Assembly (NCBI GenBank): GCA_045562575.1
Contig: JBJKVQ010000021.1
Span: 1 to 64,000 of the forward strand
Source: UBA6952 sp045562575
GTDB lineage: Bacteria > Chloroflexota > Dehalococcoidia > Lucifugimonadales > UBA6952
Reading direction: 5' to 3'
Length of the DNA: 64,000 nucleotides
The translations under genes and the position numbers were made by a program. How positions within the stretch are numbered: the first letter of the stretch is position 1; each line of letters starts with the position of its first letter. The notes beneath the pieces were generated by a model. That model saw only the letters and a list, made by a program, of their open reading frames with translations. It did no database searches and had not been told where the DNA came from. Below, piece after piece: positions 62,438 through 64,000 of this stretch.

Positions 62438-63541
62438 TTGTACGTATCGGACATAGAATTAACACAATATAGAAATTTTTCTAATATTCACTTAGAGTTT
62501 TCACCTGGGCTCTCAATAATTTCAGGAAATAATGGGGAAGGTAAAACCAACTTACTTGAATCGCTTTATTTAATTTCTATAGGAAAATCATTTAGAGCAA
62601 GAAACGATTTTGAATTAATCCGCCATAAATCTCCTGATCAGGTAAATAAATTTGTTTCACAAACAACCATTCATGGAGTGACCAAATTTGCGGATGAAAA
62701 AAATAATATTGTCATAGCACTTCCTTCAGACACTAACCAATCAAAAGAAATTAAGTTTAATGGAATCAATATAGCTGCATCACAATTAGTCGGCAAAACT
62801 CCTACTGTACTTTTTACTGCGCATGATATGGACATCGTTTTAGGCAGTCCTGGGAAAAGAAGACAGTTTTTAGATATATTAATTTCTCAAGTGAATCAAG
62901 AATATCTCATCAAATTACAAAAATATCAACAAATATTAACTCAAAGAAATTCCCTATTAAAAGCAATAAGAGATCATCAATCATCCGAGGACGAATTACT
63001 ATATTGGAATACTGAATTAATTGAATTAGGGAAATTTATCATTATGAAACGGGCAGAAATTATCAAACTTATTGATGCTGAGATACAAGGGATTCATTCT
63101 GAATTTTCTTCTTCAGAAAAATTGTCTTTCCAATATATCCCTTCAGTTACCATTGAAAAGTTTGAGGAAACACTCAATTCTACTCTGCGACAACAAATCC
63201 TTATGGGAATTACTGATATAGGGCCTCAAAGAGATAACATTTTAATTCAAATCAATGGAATATCAGCATATAGTTTTTCATCAAGAGGGCAGGCTAAAAA
63301 TATAGTACTTTCACTAAGGTTATCCGAGGCAAAGATAATACAATCGACAATAAATGTACAACCCATACTACTTCTTGATGATATACTTTCAGAACTTGAT
63401 GAGTTTAGAAGAAAAAAGATTATTGAAAAGATGCGTATGTATAATCAATCTATAGTCACAACACCAGAACCTGATTTAATAGATTCAACTTATGCAAATA
63501 ATATTATTAATTTACAAAATGGTGAAATTCAAAGCGATTAA
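62438..63541 (+). CDS. recF: DNA replication and repair protein RecF
   Basis: A 367-residue SMC-like ATPase that helps load RecA at gaps. The LTQYRNFSNIHLEFSPGLS start, Walker A GNNGEGKT (30-37), the SRGQAKNIVLSLRLSEA signature and the Walker B LLLDDILSELD are clear. The start is TTG at 62438, supported by a GAGAG site and by the N-terminal family alignment. The usual neighbours dnaA, dnaN and gyrB are absent, so this is not the classic origin cluster. The amidase gene follows by 18 bases. Confidence 0.94.
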   Translation: MYVSDIELTQYRNFSNIHLEFSPGLSIISGNNGEGKTNLLESLYLISIGKSFRARNDFELIRHKSPDQVNKFVSQTTIHGVTKFADEKNNIVIALPSDTNQSKEIKFNGINIAASQLVGKTPTVLFTAHDMDIVLGSPGKRRQFLDILISQVNQEYLIKLQKYQQILTQRNSLLKAIRDHQSSEDELLYWNTELIELGKFIIMKRAEIIKLIDAEIQGIHSEFSSSEKLSFQYIPSVTIEKFEETLNSTLRQQILMGITDIGPQRDNILIQINGISAYSFSSRGQAKNIVLSLRLSEAKIIQSTINVQPILLLDDILSELDEFRRKKIIEKMRMYNQSIVTTPEPDLIDSTYANNIINLQNGEIQSD

Positions 63542-63559
63542 GGAACGAGGAGGATTTTT

Positions 63560-64000
63560 ATGTCAAATAATTCTATTGATTTTATGACAATATCTGAATT
63601 ATCAGAAAATATTCGTGAAAAAAAACTTTCACCTACTGAAATTGTCAAAGAGCAACTCAAAACAATTAACAAATTAAATGATTCGAACAAATCTTTTTTA
63701 TATATAGCTGAAGAACAAAGTGTCAAAGAAGCTAAAATTATCGAAAAAGAAATATCATCAGGCAATTACAAAGGCCCATTACACGGGATACCTATTGGAC
63801 TAAAGGATTTGTATGAAACCAATAATATGCCCACAACCTCAGGAAGTGTAATCTTCAACGACTATCAATCAAATAAGAATGCAACAAGTGTCCAAAAGTT
63901 AATCGATGCAGGCTCGATTATTATAGGAAAGCTAAATATGCATCCTTTTGCATTTGGTGCTTTTGGTACTAATTCTGATTTCGGCACACCTCCAAACCCT
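63560..64000 (+). CDS. Amidase signature family enzyme (3' partial)
   Basis: The first 147 residues of an amidase that runs off the right edge. LHGIPIGLKDLY carries Lys82, the first residue of the Ser-cisSer-Lys triad; the serine-rich signature lies beyond the window. GKLNMHPFAFGAFGTNSDFG replaces the GKTNMDEFAMGSS of GatA, so a general amidase (or an allophanate-, indoleacetamide- or similar hydrolase) is more likely than the GatA subunit of the tRNA amidotransferase, but GatA is not excluded. An excellent GAGGAGG ribosome site precedes the ATG. It is 18 bases after recF on the same strand. Confidence 0.82.
   Translation, partial: MSNNSIDFMTISELSENIREKKLSPTEIVKEQLKTINKLNDSNKSFLYIAEEQSVKEAKIIEKEISSGNYKGPLHGIPIGLKDLYETNNMPTTSGSVIFNDYQSNKNATSVQKLIDAGSIIIGKLNMHPFAFGAFGTNSDFGTPPNP

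Noticed and set aside
62438..63541. Chromosomal origin next to recF
   Set aside because: dnaA, dnaN and gyrB are not present, and no cluster of DnaA-box-like repeats was seen in the 110-base gap upstream.

Overview
The window is an AT-rich, densely coded bacterial chromosome segment (about 55 genes, no gap over 300 bases, no rRNA or tRNA genes seen). Lipoproteins carry Thr-Pro and Pro-Glu-Thr linkers. The acyl-CoA chemistry is unusually rich: four CaiB/BaiF CoA-transferases, an HMG-CoA-lyase-like enzyme, an enoyl-CoA hydratase, a methylmalonyl-CoA mutase split into two genes, an MmgE/PrpD protein and several dehydrogenases. TTG starts are frequent. Together these fit a marine Chloroflexota of the SAR202/Dehalococcoidia type. 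That placement is inference; a tree of RpoB, RpoC or FtsH would settle it.

Layout. 1-2434 (+): end of a peptide-type ABC substrate-binding protein, a strong terminator, and an FKBP lipoprotein. 2431-5461 (-): cupin thiol dioxygenase, ketopantoate reductase and acyl-CoA ligase. 5612-8923 (+): an orphan OmpR-type regulator and an M1 aminopeptidase. 8909-10789 (-): tartrate/D-malate-type dehydrogenase and a GreA with an extra N-terminal domain. 10991-13118 (+): FtsH and a coupled small membrane protein. 13130-14545 (-): fumarase. 14727-16596 (+): an amidohydrolase-fold protein without its usual metal ligands, followed by a selenoprotein-B-family gene interrupted by an in-frame TGA. 16593-35117 is a long leftward block: methyltransferase-like protein, FabI, an unknown, PrpD-like, rpoC, rpoB, UvrD helicase, a CoA-transferase pair, the HMG-CoA-lyase-like gene with a structured leader, and RimI. 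35264-38831 (+): a heterodimeric ABC exporter. 38832-53403 (-): PlsY-like, a second CoA-transferase pair, enoyl-CoA hydratase, SDR, PfkB kinase, NIPSNAP, RuvB, a giant secreted lipoprotein and a large membrane protein. 53480-61980 (+): split methylmalonyl-CoA mutase with an acyl-CoA dehydrogenase between its subunits, then DUF177, rpmF, fabD, nusB, acpP, uracil-DNA glycosylase and FtsK. 61977-64000: MazG-like protein (-), RecF (+) and a partial amidase (+).

The strongest unusual signals are four. (1) A probable selenocysteine-encoding TGA at 16219-16221 with a SECIS-like hairpin at the right distance, in a Sec-x-x-Cys motif. (2) The 34211-34440 leader of the HMG-CoA-lyase-like gene, which has a promoter, mutually exclusive hairpins, a CCUCC element able to mask a ribosome site, and a 20-codon leader ORF overlapping the gene start. 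(3) A perfect-consensus promoter plus a terminator-like hairpin in the rpoB leader. (4) An integrase-like N-terminal domain fused to GreA. Also worth attention is the gene pair for a 1,817-residue lipoprotein and a 658-residue membrane protein.
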